Source: Zobellia laminariae (GTDB taxonomy: Bacteria > Bacteroidota > Bacteroidia > Flavobacteriales > Flavobacteriaceae). From it: 64,000 nt of DNA. The stretch lies in the NCBI RefSeq assembly GCF_009725995.1, contig NZ_RCNS01000003.1, forward strand, positions 868,001 through 932,000. Direction: 5' to 3'. Under the pieces are notes generated by a model, which worked only from the letters and a program-made list of their open reading frames with translations, was not told the DNA's origin and made no database searches. The position numbers and the translations under genes are program-made. Positions 36,946 through 45,707 of the stretch are shown here, piece by piece. Position 1 is the stretch's first letter. Every line of letters starts with the position of its first letter.

Positions 36946-38385
36946 CTATTCCTCACCAACAAAAAAATCGTCCTTAAATCCTATTAGGTACAACTGCTTT
37001 TTTGCCCTTGTAACGGCGGTATACAACCAACGTAGGTATTCTTTATCTACTCCATTGGGTAAATAGGGCTGTTCTACAAAAACAGTATTCCATTGCCCTC
37101 CTTGAGATTTATGACAGGTAATGGCATATGAAAATTTTACTTGTAAGGCATTGAAGTATTTATTGCTCTTTACACCTAAAAACTTCTTGTATTTAGATGA
37201 TTCATTAGCAAAGTCTTTCATTACTTCTTGATAGAGCCTATTCCCTTCTTCATAAGGTAAAGACGGTGTTTCTGCCTTTATCGTATCTAACAACAGAACT
37301 GTCTCAAAAGGTTTTTGGTTGGGATAATCTACCATTTGAACTTTAACCTCTGCAAATCTAAAACCGTACAATTCTTTTATGGCAAACAACTCAAGCACTT
37401 CTATAACGTCTCCGTTGGCAATAAAACCCGCCTCACTATTAGGAGACAACCAAAAATAATTGTTCTTTACGACCATCATAAAATCTCCTACAGCAATTTC
37501 ATTTTCCAAAAATAAGATTCGGCTGCGGATATTTTCGTTGTATAGATTAGCCCTTTTATTGGACCTGACTATAAACGCGGTCTCTTCCTTCCCATTTTCG
37601 GAATAACTGGTATCAATAGCTTCTTGTATCTCATAACCATCCACAAGCCTAACTATATCTTTAAAATTGCTTAGATGAAATTTAAACTCATCTGTAAAAT
37701 TACTCTGCAATTGTTCCCGAAGTAAGGTTGCATTTACCAGAATACCAGAATCTTCAGCCTGCCTAACTACTTCATCCAACTCTAACCGCACTACTTCCTT
37801 ATCATAATTTAACGCTAACTTATCTGGATCTAATGCTGGACTAATATTCAAATGCACAGGTGGTAGCTGAGCTGTATCCCCAATTAAAATGAGTTTACAA
37901 TTATGACCGGAATAGACAAACTGAATTAAATCATCTAAAAGAGATCCATTGCCAAATAGTTTAGAATCAGTTGGCGTATCGGGTATCATAGAAGCTTCAT
38001 CCACTATAAAAATGGTGTTTCTATGTTTATTTGGTGCTAGAACAAATTGAATTCCTCCACCTCCCTGCTTTTTAGGAAAATATATCTTTCTGTGAATGGT
38101 GAAGGATTGCGTGTTCGCGTAATTAGACATTACTTTTGCCGCTCTTCCGGTGGGCGCCATTAAAACAGCCTTCATTGTGGTCTTCCACAGACTGTTAACC
38201 ACAGTTCCCACCAAAGTTGTTTTACCAGTACCGGCAAAACCTTTAAGTAAGAACACATCGTCCTTTCTGTCAGAAAGTATATACGTGGCTAGCTTTTGTA
38301 ATGCTATTGCCTGTTTAAGTGTAGGCTCGTGTGGAAATTTCTCCTTTAGTATTTTATAAAATGATGCATCGTTCAAAGTTACCAT
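36946..38385 (-). CDS. RecD-like superfamily 1B DNA helicase
   Basis: About 479 residues. Walker A is GFAGTGKTTLVG near 55, Walker B is FIVDEASM, a motif III-like LIGDTAQLPPV follows, and the C-terminal UvrD/RecD motifs are TCHKSQGGQW and YTAVTRAKKQLYLIG. It is much shorter than RecD2 and has no N-terminal HhH region; it is the stand-alone ATP-dependent exoDNase-like helicase common in Bacteroidota. I start at ATG 38385; an in-frame TTG at 38394 adds three residues. Confidence 0.88.
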   Translation of the reverse strand: MVTLNDASFYKILKEKFPHEPTLKQAIALQKLATYILSDRKDDVFLLKGFAGTGKTTLVGTVVNSLWKTTMKAVLMAPTGRAAKVMSNYANTQSFTIHRKIYFPKKQGGGGIQFVLAPNKHRNTIFIVDEASMIPDTPTDSKLFGNGSLLDDLIQFVYSGHNCKLILIGDTAQLPPVHLNISPALDPDKLALNYDKEVVRLELDEVVRQAEDSGILVNATLLREQLQSNFTDEFKFHLSNFKDIVRLVDGYEIQEAIDTSYSENGKEETAFIVRSNKRANLYNENIRSRILFLENEIAVGDFMMVVKNNYFWLSPNSEAGFIANGDVIEVLELFAIKELYGFRFAEVKVQMVDYPNQKPFETVLLLDTIKAETPSLPYEEGNRLYQEVMKDFANESSKYKKFLGVKSNKYFNALQVKFSYAITCHKSQGGQWNTVFVEQPYLPNGVDKEYLRWLYTAVTRAKKQLYLIGFKDDFFVGEE

Positions 38386-38424
38386 AGGTATCAAAGATAA
38401 ACAGGATTTTTACGAGAAAAACTT

Positions 38425-38452
38425 TTGCGATTGAAAAAAAATTGTAGATTTG
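38425..38452 (+). promoter_or_regulatory. Bacteroidota promoter for the 38487 operon
   Basis: TTG at 38425-38427, 17 bases, then TAGATTTG at 38445-38452, 34 bases before the ATG. Confidence 0.72.
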
Positions 38453-38486
38453 TCACAACCACTAAAATATAATTAACACTTAAGAA

Positions 38487-39137
38487 ATGAAGACCATAAT
38501 TCAAATTGTACTGTGGGTAGCATGTGCAGGTTTAGCTTACGCTATATACCAATCAGTTACGGGACCAATAGAGTTCAACAAAGTAAAAGAAGAACGTTAC
38601 GGGCAGGTTATCGCCAAGTTGAAGGATATTAGAAACGCTCAAGAGGCCTATAAAACTGTAAACAGAAAATACGCCAAAGATTTTAACAGTTTGATTAAGT
38701 TTATCGACACTGCTGAGTATACTATTACTCAACAACGTGATTCATCTTATATGGAATTCGATAAAACATATCAAATTGACCTTTTAAAAGAGGTTAAAAT
38801 CATTGATACATTAGGTACTGTTTCTGTAAAAGATTCTCTTTTTAAAGGAGATACCCGTTACAAGACTCTTATGGAAGTTCCTTTTGCACAAGGTGGAGAG
38901 AAATTCGAAATGAAATCTGACATTCTTACCAAAGGAAGCTATAAAGCTCCTGTTTTTGAAGCTAAAATAGACAAGGCAGTAGTATTGTACGATCAGCAAG
39001 AAACACTTCTTAAGAAAGAAAAGGCAGAGATTGGTGTTGAAGAAGTTAACGGAGCATTTATAAAAGTTGGTTCTCTTAACGAAGTAAGTACAGCTGGTAA
39101 CTGGCCCCCTATATATGATAAAAAAGGAGACGAATAA
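38487..39137 (+). CDS. Membrane-anchored conserved hypothetical protein, pseudopilin-like N-terminus
   Basis: A 216-residue protein with one N-terminal membrane segment (IIQIVLWVACAGLAYAIY) followed by a long helix (KEERYGQVIAKLKDIRNAQEAYKTVNRKYAKDF cut short), a layout like pseudopilins, with the rest outside the inner membrane. No prepilin peptidase site is evident. It is conserved in flavobacteria upstream of DUF3822 and rsmD. The following gene overlaps it by 23 bases. Function unknown. Confidence 0.65.
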   Translation: MKTIIQIVLWVACAGLAYAIYQSVTGPIEFNKVKEERYGQVIAKLKDIRNAQEAYKTVNRKYAKDFNSLIKFIDTAEYTITQQRDSSYMEFDKTYQIDLLKEVKIIDTLGTVSVKDSLFKGDTRYKTLMEVPFAQGGEKFEMKSDILTKGSYKAPVFEAKIDKAVVLYDQQETLLKKEKAEIGVEEVNGAFIKVGSLNEVSTAGNWPPIYDKKGDE

Positions 39138-39948
39138 TAATACTGGAGAACCAGTGGAGAATTTTAAAAAACTGTCCATTCAAGTTAGCTTGAATGGACT
39201 TTCTTTTTGTGTATTTGACACAGTAGCAAATTCAATCTTAAACTCAGAAAAGGTTGTTTTTGCAAAAGAACTCACGCCTTATGAAATTTTAAAGCGATTA
39301 AAGCTTCTCTTTTCTACACATCATATAGAAGATGATCAGTTTTCTGAAATTGTAGTAGTACACAGAAACAACTTGTTCAGTCTAGTGCCGCAGTCCCTAT
39401 TTAATGAAGACGAACTGGCCAACTATCTAAAATTCAATACAAAAATATTAGCTAATGACCACTTAGCCTTTGATGAACTCGAAAGCTATGGCATCAACAA
39501 TGTTTATGTTCCCTTTGTAAACATCAACAACTACATTTACGATCTTTTTGGTGAATTTACCTTTAAGCATAATGGTACTGTAATGGTAGAATCGTTATTA
39601 AACAACCATTCCGCCAGTAAAGAAACAGTTTGCTATATACATACTTCGCAACGCCAGATGGATGTTACCGTTATAGCTTCAAAAAAGCTTTTACTATTTA
39701 ACAGCTTTAATTTTGTAACCAAAGAAGATTTTCTCTATTACCTGCTTTTCACGTTAGAACAGCTAGAACTTGACACAGAATCTGTTTCCATAAAACTCTT
39801 TGGTGATATTGAAAAAGATGATGATATTTATGACCTCTGCTACAACTACGTAAAGGATGTCACTATGTTTTACCCATCATTTACCGAACACCCAGGCATA
39901 GACCGACCAGAAGAAACAATTGATTTCACCGTAATAAACGCTTTTTAA
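39115..39948 (+). CDS. DUF3822 protein
   Basis: A 277-residue soluble protein of the Bacteroidota-specific DUF3822 family. Recognisable stretches are SIQVSLNGLSFCVFD near the start, EIVVVHRNNLFSLVP in the first third and a C-terminal half with VTVIASKKLLLFNSF. The fold is reminiscent of an actin/Hsp70-like ATPase-type protein, but no function is known. It overlaps the genes on both sides (23 bases upstream, 1 base with rsmD), so its translation is coupled to them. Confidence 0.75.
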   Translation: MIKKETNNNTGEPVENFKKLSIQVSLNGLSFCVFDTVANSILNSEKVVFAKELTPYEILKRLKLLFSTHHIEDDQFSEIVVVHRNNLFSLVPQSLFNEDELANYLKFNTKILANDHLAFDELESYGINNVYVPFVNINNYIYDLFGEFTFKHNGTVMVESLLNNHSASKETVCYIHTSQRQMDVTVIASKKLLLFNSFNFVTKEDFLYYLLFTLEQLELDTESVSIKLFGDIEKDDDIYDLCYNYVKDVTMFYPSFTEHPGIDRPEETIDFTVINAF

Positions 39949-40496
39949 TGCGCATCATTTCAGGTTTACACAAAGGAAAGCGAATAACAGCACCTAAAAA
40001 ATTACCAGTTCGCCCAACCACGGACATGGCCAAAGAAGCTTTGTTCAACATTTTGAACAATCGTTATTATTTTGATGACCTTGTTGTCCTTGATTTGTTT
40101 GCGGGAACAGGAAACATCAGTTACGAGTTTGCCTCTAGAGGTACGAAGCAGATAAGTGCCGTTGATGCCGATTATGGATGTGTGAGATTTATTAACGAAA
40201 CATCTGCCGCAATGGAAATGGATATTGCTGCTTACAAAAGTGATGTTTTTAGTTATCTTGAAAAGTCTCGCGAAAAAGCAACCATTATATTTGCTGATCC
40301 CCCATACGACTTACCCTTGGAATCCTTCGAAAAAATACCGAAACTAGTTTTTGAAAAAGAATTATTATTAGAAAATGGTCTGCTCGTAATAGAGCATGCT
40401 AGCCAAATGGATTTGTCTCATCTAGATAATTTTGTTGAAAAACGAAAATACGGAGGTAGTATTTTTAGCCTATTTACAAACCCTAGCGAAGACTAA
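39948..40496 (+). CDS. rsmD: 16S rRNA (guanine966-N2)-methyltransferase
   Basis: A 182-residue SAM-dependent methyltransferase. It opens with MRIISGLHKGKRI, the RsmD signature; the SAM motif is VLDLFAGTGNISYE near 45-58 and the catalytic motif IIFADPPYDLPL near 118-128. It methylates G966 of 16S rRNA. Its ATG overlaps the TAA of the DUF3822 gene. It converges on rnpB. Confidence 0.92.
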   Translation: MRIISGLHKGKRITAPKKLPVRPTTDMAKEALFNILNNRYYFDDLVVLDLFAGTGNISYEFASRGTKQISAVDADYGCVRFINETSAAMEMDIAAYKSDVFSYLEKSREKATIIFADPPYDLPLESFEKIPKLVFEKELLLENGLLVIEHASQMDLSHLDNFVEKRKYGGSIFSLFTNPSED

Positions 40497-40521
40497 AACT
40501 TGTAATCGAAATAGAAAAAAT

Positions 40522-40832
40522 AAAGCAGGCCCATAAGCCGGATTCTGTTAAGTCCCTAAAGACTCCCCTATCATTTATCTAGTACTAACATTACTGCTAG
40601 TATCAAACCGCCTACCCTTCGGCTCGAGCGTACAGCCCTCAAGCACCGATTTACATGACGTTTCACCGCATAGAGTTTACCTGGTTTCACTACAGCATTA
40701 CCTGTACATACTTTCTGCTGCACTTGTCCTTTCCGTTAAACGGACGACGGGCGTTACCCGCTATGCTGCACTATGGTGTCCGGACTTTCCTCTCCCGTTT
40801 TCACGGCAGCGATAAGGAGACCTGCTTAACGT
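40522..40832 (-). ncRNA. rnpB: RNase P RNA component
   Basis: On the minus strand the transcript starts near GTTAAGCAGGTCTCC, continues with GAGAGGAAAGTCCGGACACC, the near-universal 5' element, and ends with ACAGAATCCGGCTTATGGGC near 40525-40545, the near-universal 3' element that pairs with it (P4). Terminal AGCAGG/CCTGCT forms P1. About 310 bases, consistent with a type A catalytic RNA that matures tRNA 5' ends. Exact ends are estimated from P1. Confidence 0.93.
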
Positions 40833-40906
40833 GCTAAATTAGTACAATTGTTGATAAATAAAGACTTTATCCTACCGAAATAAAACGCTCTTATCATTCC
40901 TATATT

Positions 40907-40914
40907 TATATTTG
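40907..40914 (+). promoter_or_regulatory. Promoter -7 element before dnaX
   Basis: TATATTTG fits TAnnTTTG, 41 bases before the dnaX TTG start. No TTG at -33 distance. Confidence 0.45.
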
Positions 40915-40954
40915 TATAATTGAGTTGATGTAAATTCTAAACCCTAGTTTTTTT

Positions 40955-42784
40955 TTGGAACCTTTTATTGTATCGGCACGTAAATATAGACCTCAGACAT
41001 TTAAGGATGTTGTGGGGCAACAGGCCATTACCAATACCCTAACCAATGCCATTGAACATAATCATTTGGCACAGGCCCTTTTATTTTGTGGTCCTAGGGG
41101 AGTTGGTAAGACTACTTGTGCGCGTATTCTTGCCAAACAAATAAATTCCGATGGAACAGAAAGTGAAGATGAAGATTTTGCATTCAATATTTTTGAGCTG
41201 GATGCTGCCTCTAACAACTCTGTAGATGATATTCGTAACCTTATAGACCAGGTACGTATACCGCCCCAAGTTGGTAAATACAAAGTATATATTATAGATG
41301 AGGTGCACATGCTCTCACAATCGGCCTTCAATGCTTTTCTAAAAACCCTTGAAGAACCGCCAAAGCACGCTATTTTCATCTTAGCAACCACTGAAAAGCA
41401 CAAAATCATCCCAACGATACTTTCTCGTTGTCAAATATTTGATTTCAAGCGAATTACAGTTAAGGATGCTGCTCAATATTTGAAGTATATAGCCGAAAAC
41501 CAAGGTATAGTTGCAGATGATGACGCTTTGCATATCATTGCTCAAAAAGCTGATGGTGCCATGAGAGACGCCCTTTCTATTTTTGATAGAGTGGTTAGTT
41601 TTTCAGGAAAAGAACTGACAAGAAAGGCCGTAACAGAGAACCTAAATGTTTTAGATTACGACACCTATTTTTCGGCAACAGATTTTATTTTAGAGCATAA
41701 TATTCCACAGCTACTACTTTTATTCAACGAAACCTTGTCATTAGGTTTTGACGGACATCACTTTATAAGTGGTTTAGCTTCGCATTTCAGAGATCTTATG
41801 GTTTGTCAACATCAGGACACCATTAATTTGTTGGAAGTGGGTGACGTTGCTAAACAGAACTACTTAGAGCAGTCAAAAAAGACCTCTATGCAGCTTCTTA
41901 TGCAAGCTTTAAATATTGCCAATGACTGCGATTTAAAGTATAAAACCAGCAAGAATCAGCGGCTGCTGGTAGAACTTACTTTAATGAAATTAGCTTCAAT
42001 TGGATTTGAGGCCGAAAAAAAAAACTCTGAATCTGACGTCTTAGACGGTTCTACTATAGATTTTATTGCGCCTGCATCCTTTTTTAGAGGAAATGGCTCT
42101 GTTAAAAAAGCTTCAGCCGAAGCCCCTACCCCTCAAGAACACACAAAACCAACTACTCCTGCATCTGCAGAGATTAATAAGCAGGAAGCCCAGCAGTACC
42201 AGTCGGAAGAAACAGCACAAAAATCAAATTCTTTAGCAGTGGCAGAACCTAAAGTTGAGGAAACTGCACAACCACCTAAACCCGAAGCCACTCCGGTAAA
42301 TAAAATTAATATTGGTGGAGGAAAAAGAGTTTCCGGACTCTCTATTTCTAGCCTAAAAGCAAAGAAAGAGCACGAACTCAGCCGAAAGGACGATACAATT
42401 GACGAAAGTAAACTCCCTAAAGACCCCTTTACCGAAGAGGCTATGCAAAAACATTGGGCCGATTTTGTTCATAAAATAGATATAGATGGCAAGAAAATAC
42501 TAGCATCTAACCTTAGCGTAGATATACCTAAGCTAGTTCAAGACAAAACCATTTGGATTGAATTGCCTAACGAAACAATGAAAAAGGAAATTGAGCGTGA
42601 GCAATATGGCCTTATGGAGCACCTGAGAAAAAATCTCAACAATTATTTTATTGAACTTAAGATTACGGTTAACGAAAAAATAGCTAAAAAATTCGCGTTT
42701 ACTCCTGAAGAAAAGTATGAAAAACTTAGAGAGAAGAACCCAGCTATAGATTTGCTTAGAAAAACGTTTGACTTAGACCTTTAA
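40955..42784 (+). CDS. dnaX: DNA polymerase III subunit gamma/tau
   Basis: A 609-residue clamp-loader subunit. The N-terminal AAA+ domain has Walker A GPRGVGKTTCARILA near 47, IIDEVHMLS near 110 and sensor ATTEKHKIIPTILSRC. The zinc-binding cysteine cluster usual after Walker A is replaced by an acidic stretch (SDGTESEDEDF), as in other flavobacteria. A Pro/Glu-rich linker (about 375-480) leads to a tau-like C-terminal domain. The start is TTG at 40955, giving the family's usual MEPFIVSARKYRP; no ATG is available. Its 3' end overlaps the convergent TMEM220 gene by 29 bases. Confidence 0.92.
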   Translation: MEPFIVSARKYRPQTFKDVVGQQAITNTLTNAIEHNHLAQALLFCGPRGVGKTTCARILAKQINSDGTESEDEDFAFNIFELDAASNNSVDDIRNLIDQVRIPPQVGKYKVYIIDEVHMLSQSAFNAFLKTLEEPPKHAIFILATTEKHKIIPTILSRCQIFDFKRITVKDAAQYLKYIAENQGIVADDDALHIIAQKADGAMRDALSIFDRVVSFSGKELTRKAVTENLNVLDYDTYFSATDFILEHNIPQLLLLFNETLSLGFDGHHFISGLASHFRDLMVCQHQDTINLLEVGDVAKQNYLEQSKKTSMQLLMQALNIANDCDLKYKTSKNQRLLVELTLMKLASIGFEAEKKNSESDVLDGSTIDFIAPASFFRGNGSVKKASAEAPTPQEHTKPTTPASAEINKQEAQQYQSEETAQKSNSLAVAEPKVEETAQPPKPEATPVNKINIGGGKRVSGLSISSLKAKKEHELSRKDDTIDESKLPKDPFTEEAMQKHWADFVHKIDIDGKKILASNLSVDIPKLVQDKTIWIELPNETMKKEIEREQYGLMEHLRKNLNNYFIELKITVNEKIAKKFAFTPEEKYEKLREKNPAIDLLRKTFDLDL

Positions 42785-43133
42785 CCTTTTTCACAAAGCG
42801 AATTCGCAGAGCATATACCAGCATTACTAGTGCTATAATTAGTAGACCACAAGCTTCTCTACCGCGTTCAATATTCTCTATATCTCCTTCTCCAATGGTA
42901 AAACCCTGAAACTGTACAGGCCATTGCTTATAAGCACCTATCATTGCCAAGAAACAAAAAATGGCCACTACAGTAAACGTCAAACGGTTAACAACAAAAA
43001 GAACTGACACAAAAGCTGCTAAGCCATAAATTACATACCATATAGTAGCATCTGGATCATTGTATTGCAGATATGCAGCCCAAGCAAAAAGAATTGCAAA
43101 TACAGCGCCTACTATTTTAAAGAAAGACTTCAT
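42756..43133 (-). CDS. TMEM220-like small membrane protein, last gene of the ebo operon
   Basis: A 125-residue protein with about four membrane segments, opening FFKIVGAVFAILFAWAAYLQYNDPDA. The QYNDPDxxxW motif is characteristic of the transmembrane-220 family, of unknown function. Its ATG overlaps the stop of eboF by four bases, so it is translationally coupled to the ebo genes and probably shares their process. The other end overlaps dnaX tail-to-tail. Confidence 0.82.
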   Translation of the reverse strand: MKSFFKIVGAVFAILFAWAAYLQYNDPDATIWYVIYGLAAFVSVLFVVNRLTFTVVAIFCFLAMIGAYKQWPVQFQGFTIGEGDIENIERGREACGLLIIALVMLVYALRIRFVKKVKGLSQTFF

Positions 43134-44509
43134 TCTTCTTCAGTTAGATGTTTCTTTAAAATATCATATACATCGGTCGCTTCAATATCATCGTTAAAAG
43201 AGGAATTTATCTGATCTGTAATCAAAATAGGGAAGTCTGCTTTATCTTCTGGTATTCTACCGTGCGAACCCTTTACCAAGGTTGCATCCAACGGAATTAT
43301 ATTCATTACCGTTCTGAAACCCATTTTTTTCTTAAGCAACATAGCAACAACTTTCGCCATTACCAATTTGTCTTTGGGATCCGTCAACATTTCCACTGGA
43401 TCATAACCTGGTTTTTTATGAATATCCACCATACGCGCATAATCGGGCGCCTTGGCGTCATCCAACCAGAAATAATATGTGAACCAAGAGTCGGCATCGG
43501 CAACCACAACTAGGTCACCGCTTCTTTCATGATTTAATTTAGCCTTTTCAAGCTCTTCTCCCATAAGTACCCTTTCAACTCCCGAAACTGATTCCAGCAA
43601 AGCTTTAACCTCTAACTTTACGGAAGGATCATTCAAATAAATATGTGCTATTTGATGATCTGCCACAGCAAAAGCTTTGCTTTGGCCTGCATCTAAAAGC
43701 TCCAGCCCTCGCTCTTCACGAATAGCTATATACCCTTTAGAACGTAAAATTCTATTTAAGTGGATAGGATTATTCACATCTGTAATACCATATTCCGAAA
43801 GCAATACAATTCGTGCATTACGCTTTTGAAAATGACTCACCAACTGCTCTACCACCCCATCTATTTCTTTCAGGTCTTTTTTAATTTTATCAAAATTGAG
43901 TCCGTGGCGTTGTAAATTGTAATCTAAATGCGGAAGATAAACCAAAGACAGTGTTGGGTTATGCATCTCATCCGTACGTATAGCTGCATCTGCAATCCAT
44001 TTACTAGATTTTATTGAAGTTTTTGGGCCCCAAAATTGAAAAAGCGGAAAAGTCCCCAGCTCGTTTTGTAGCGTATCTCTTAACTCAGGTGGGTATGAAT
44101 AAACATCAGGAATTTTTCTGCCATCAGCCAAATAATTAGGCCTTGGAGTTAAACTATAATCTACATTAGAATACATATTATACCACCAAAAGTGATTGGC
44201 GCAAGTAAAATGCTCATCTTCCTTTTTAAGTTCATCCCAAAGTTTTTCACTCTTAACCAACTTATTGGATTGACGCCAGAATTTTACTTCGCATTCATCT
44301 TTAAAATACCATCCATTACCAACGATACCATGTTCAGCTGGTGTTTTTCCGGTCAAATATGTAGACTGTGCACTGCAAGTTACCGCAGGCAAAACCGGAC
44401 TTATGTAAGCAGATTTACCTTTTTTTAAAAAAGCTTCAATAAACGGGGTATGCTCCCCAATAAGACGTTGGGTCAAACCCACAACATTAATCACTAGCGT
44501 TTTCTTCAT
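43130..44509 (-). CDS. eboF: EboF: alkaline phosphatase/phosphodiesterase-superfamily protein
   Basis: A 459-residue member of the nucleotide pyrophosphatase/phosphodiesterase family. The nucleophile region is PAVTCSAQSTYLTGKTPAEHG near residues 41-60, and later metal sites are VYLPHLDYNLQRHG, VLLSEYGI and KGSHGRIPED. No signal peptide is seen. It is the sixth gene of the ebo cluster, 3 bases after eboE. The cluster was described in cyanobacteria, Bacteroidota and algae; the phosphoester that EboF acts on is unknown. Confidence 0.86.
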   Translation of the reverse strand: MKKTLVINVVGLTQRLIGEHTPFIEAFLKKGKSAYISPVLPAVTCSAQSTYLTGKTPAEHGIVGNGWYFKDECEVKFWRQSNKLVKSEKLWDELKKEDEHFTCANHFWWYNMYSNVDYSLTPRPNYLADGRKIPDVYSYPPELRDTLQNELGTFPLFQFWGPKTSIKSSKWIADAAIRTDEMHNPTLSLVYLPHLDYNLQRHGLNFDKIKKDLKEIDGVVEQLVSHFQKRNARIVLLSEYGITDVNNPIHLNRILRSKGYIAIREERGLELLDAGQSKAFAVADHQIAHIYLNDPSVKLEVKALLESVSGVERVLMGEELEKAKLNHERSGDLVVVADADSWFTYYFWLDDAKAPDYARMVDIHKKPGYDPVEMLTDPKDKLVMAKVVAMLLKKKMGFRTVMNIIPLDATLVKGSHGRIPEDKADFPILITDQINSSFNDDIEATDVYDILKKHLTEEE

Positions 44510-44512
44510 CTT

Positions 44513-45706
44513 CTAAAACTTTTCTACAAACCAATCAATCTCTCTAATAATAGACTCAGAAAGGTCTCTTTTTAAAGCAGACGGAAGAACATCCCAAGTG
44601 TAGGTCTCAATTTCCAAATGCTCAGAAACAGGATGGTCCTTTATATATTTCATCACTTTTAGAATATGGTCTTGCGTAGAATCTAACGCACCAAAACGTT
44701 CTAAAAATATGGGCACATGAAAATGTGCCCGTAACTCTTCAAATTCTCTTTTATTCTCAAGTACAATAGGCAAATCATTGTAAGTTTTCACCTTTCCATC
44801 TACCTTTTCTGTTACTTGATGAAGGTATGTAGGTTCGTCAAAAAGCGTCAAGGCTTCCCAAATTTCATCATTCCTAGATGGGTTAGACAAAATTTTTAAA
44901 GCTGCGCTTACTTGAATTTTTCCTATAACGATTCCTGCTTCTGCGAACTTTTCAAAGGTATCTATGGGTTCTTCATAAGCCAATGAAAAATGACAAATAT
45001 CGTAACAAACCGTAAGGTAACGGCGTATGATTTCATCCGCAATCTCAGTATTTACGCCAAGTCTTTCACTGATTACAGATGTTCCGATAGGCAATAGGTA
45101 ATCTGCAAAAAAATGCAACACCTCATCACTGTTCTCTAACATGCCATCTGGTTCCGGTTCAATATCAAGATGTAGATACTTCCCCGTTTCTTTTTCTATT
45201 TTATGTAGATTGATAGCAACCTCTATCATATTTTTTGCTCCAGTTTCAAAAGCTAATTTTGTAGCCTCTTCTGTAGCATGCCAGTATTTATAACTGACGG
45301 GAGATGTTGAAATCCCACCTGCAATACCCTCTGGAAGTAAAGCTGCCAACTGATCAAACATACGCTTGGTATAAATCAGCCTTTCCGGGGTGGTCCAATC
45401 TGGTGCATGAACATCATCTTTAACCCGTTCATTATGAAAATTACCATACGGAAAACCATTCATGGTAAACACATAAACATGATTATCACCTAACCATTGT
45501 TTGAACTCATTGAGGTTTCCATTCATAGCAAGCTCTTCGCTTGCTTTATTGGATAACCGTAAACCAAGTCCAAAAGGGTCATTAGGAGATACTTTTTCCT
45601 TTATTTGCGGAACGTGTTCTTTAAGACTGTCAAAAGTAGTCTTCCAATCAAATCCTGGGTGGATATTAGTGCAATATGTAAGTTGAAAATTGTTATCTAT
45701 GCGCAA
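44513..45706 (-). CDS. eboE: EboE: TIM-barrel metabolite traffic protein
   Basis: A 397-residue xylose-isomerase-like TIM-barrel protein. It opens with LTYCTNIHPGFDWKTTFDSL and has further barrel motifs VFTMNGFPYGNFH, HLDIEPEPDGML and VCYDICHFSLAYE, with Glu/Asp/His residues where this fold binds metal. These match the EboE family. It lies one base from eboD and three from eboF. A role in moving or presenting a metabolite is inferred from studies of the cyanobacterial cluster. Confidence 0.88.
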   Translation of the reverse strand: MRIDNNFQLTYCTNIHPGFDWKTTFDSLKEHVPQIKEKVSPNDPFGLGLRLSNKASEELAMNGNLNEFKQWLGDNHVYVFTMNGFPYGNFHNERVKDDVHAPDWTTPERLIYTKRMFDQLAALLPEGIAGGISTSPVSYKYWHATEEATKLAFETGAKNMIEVAINLHKIEKETGKYLHLDIEPEPDGMLENSDEVLHFFADYLLPIGTSVISERLGVNTEIADEIIRRYLTVCYDICHFSLAYEEPIDTFEKFAEAGIVIGKIQVSAALKILSNPSRNDEIWEALTLFDEPTYLHQVTEKVDGKVKTYNDLPIVLENKREFEELRAHFHVPIFLERFGALDSTQDHILKVMKYIKDHPVSEHLEIETYTWDVLPSALKRDLSESIIREIDWFVEKF

Positions 45707-45707
45707 G

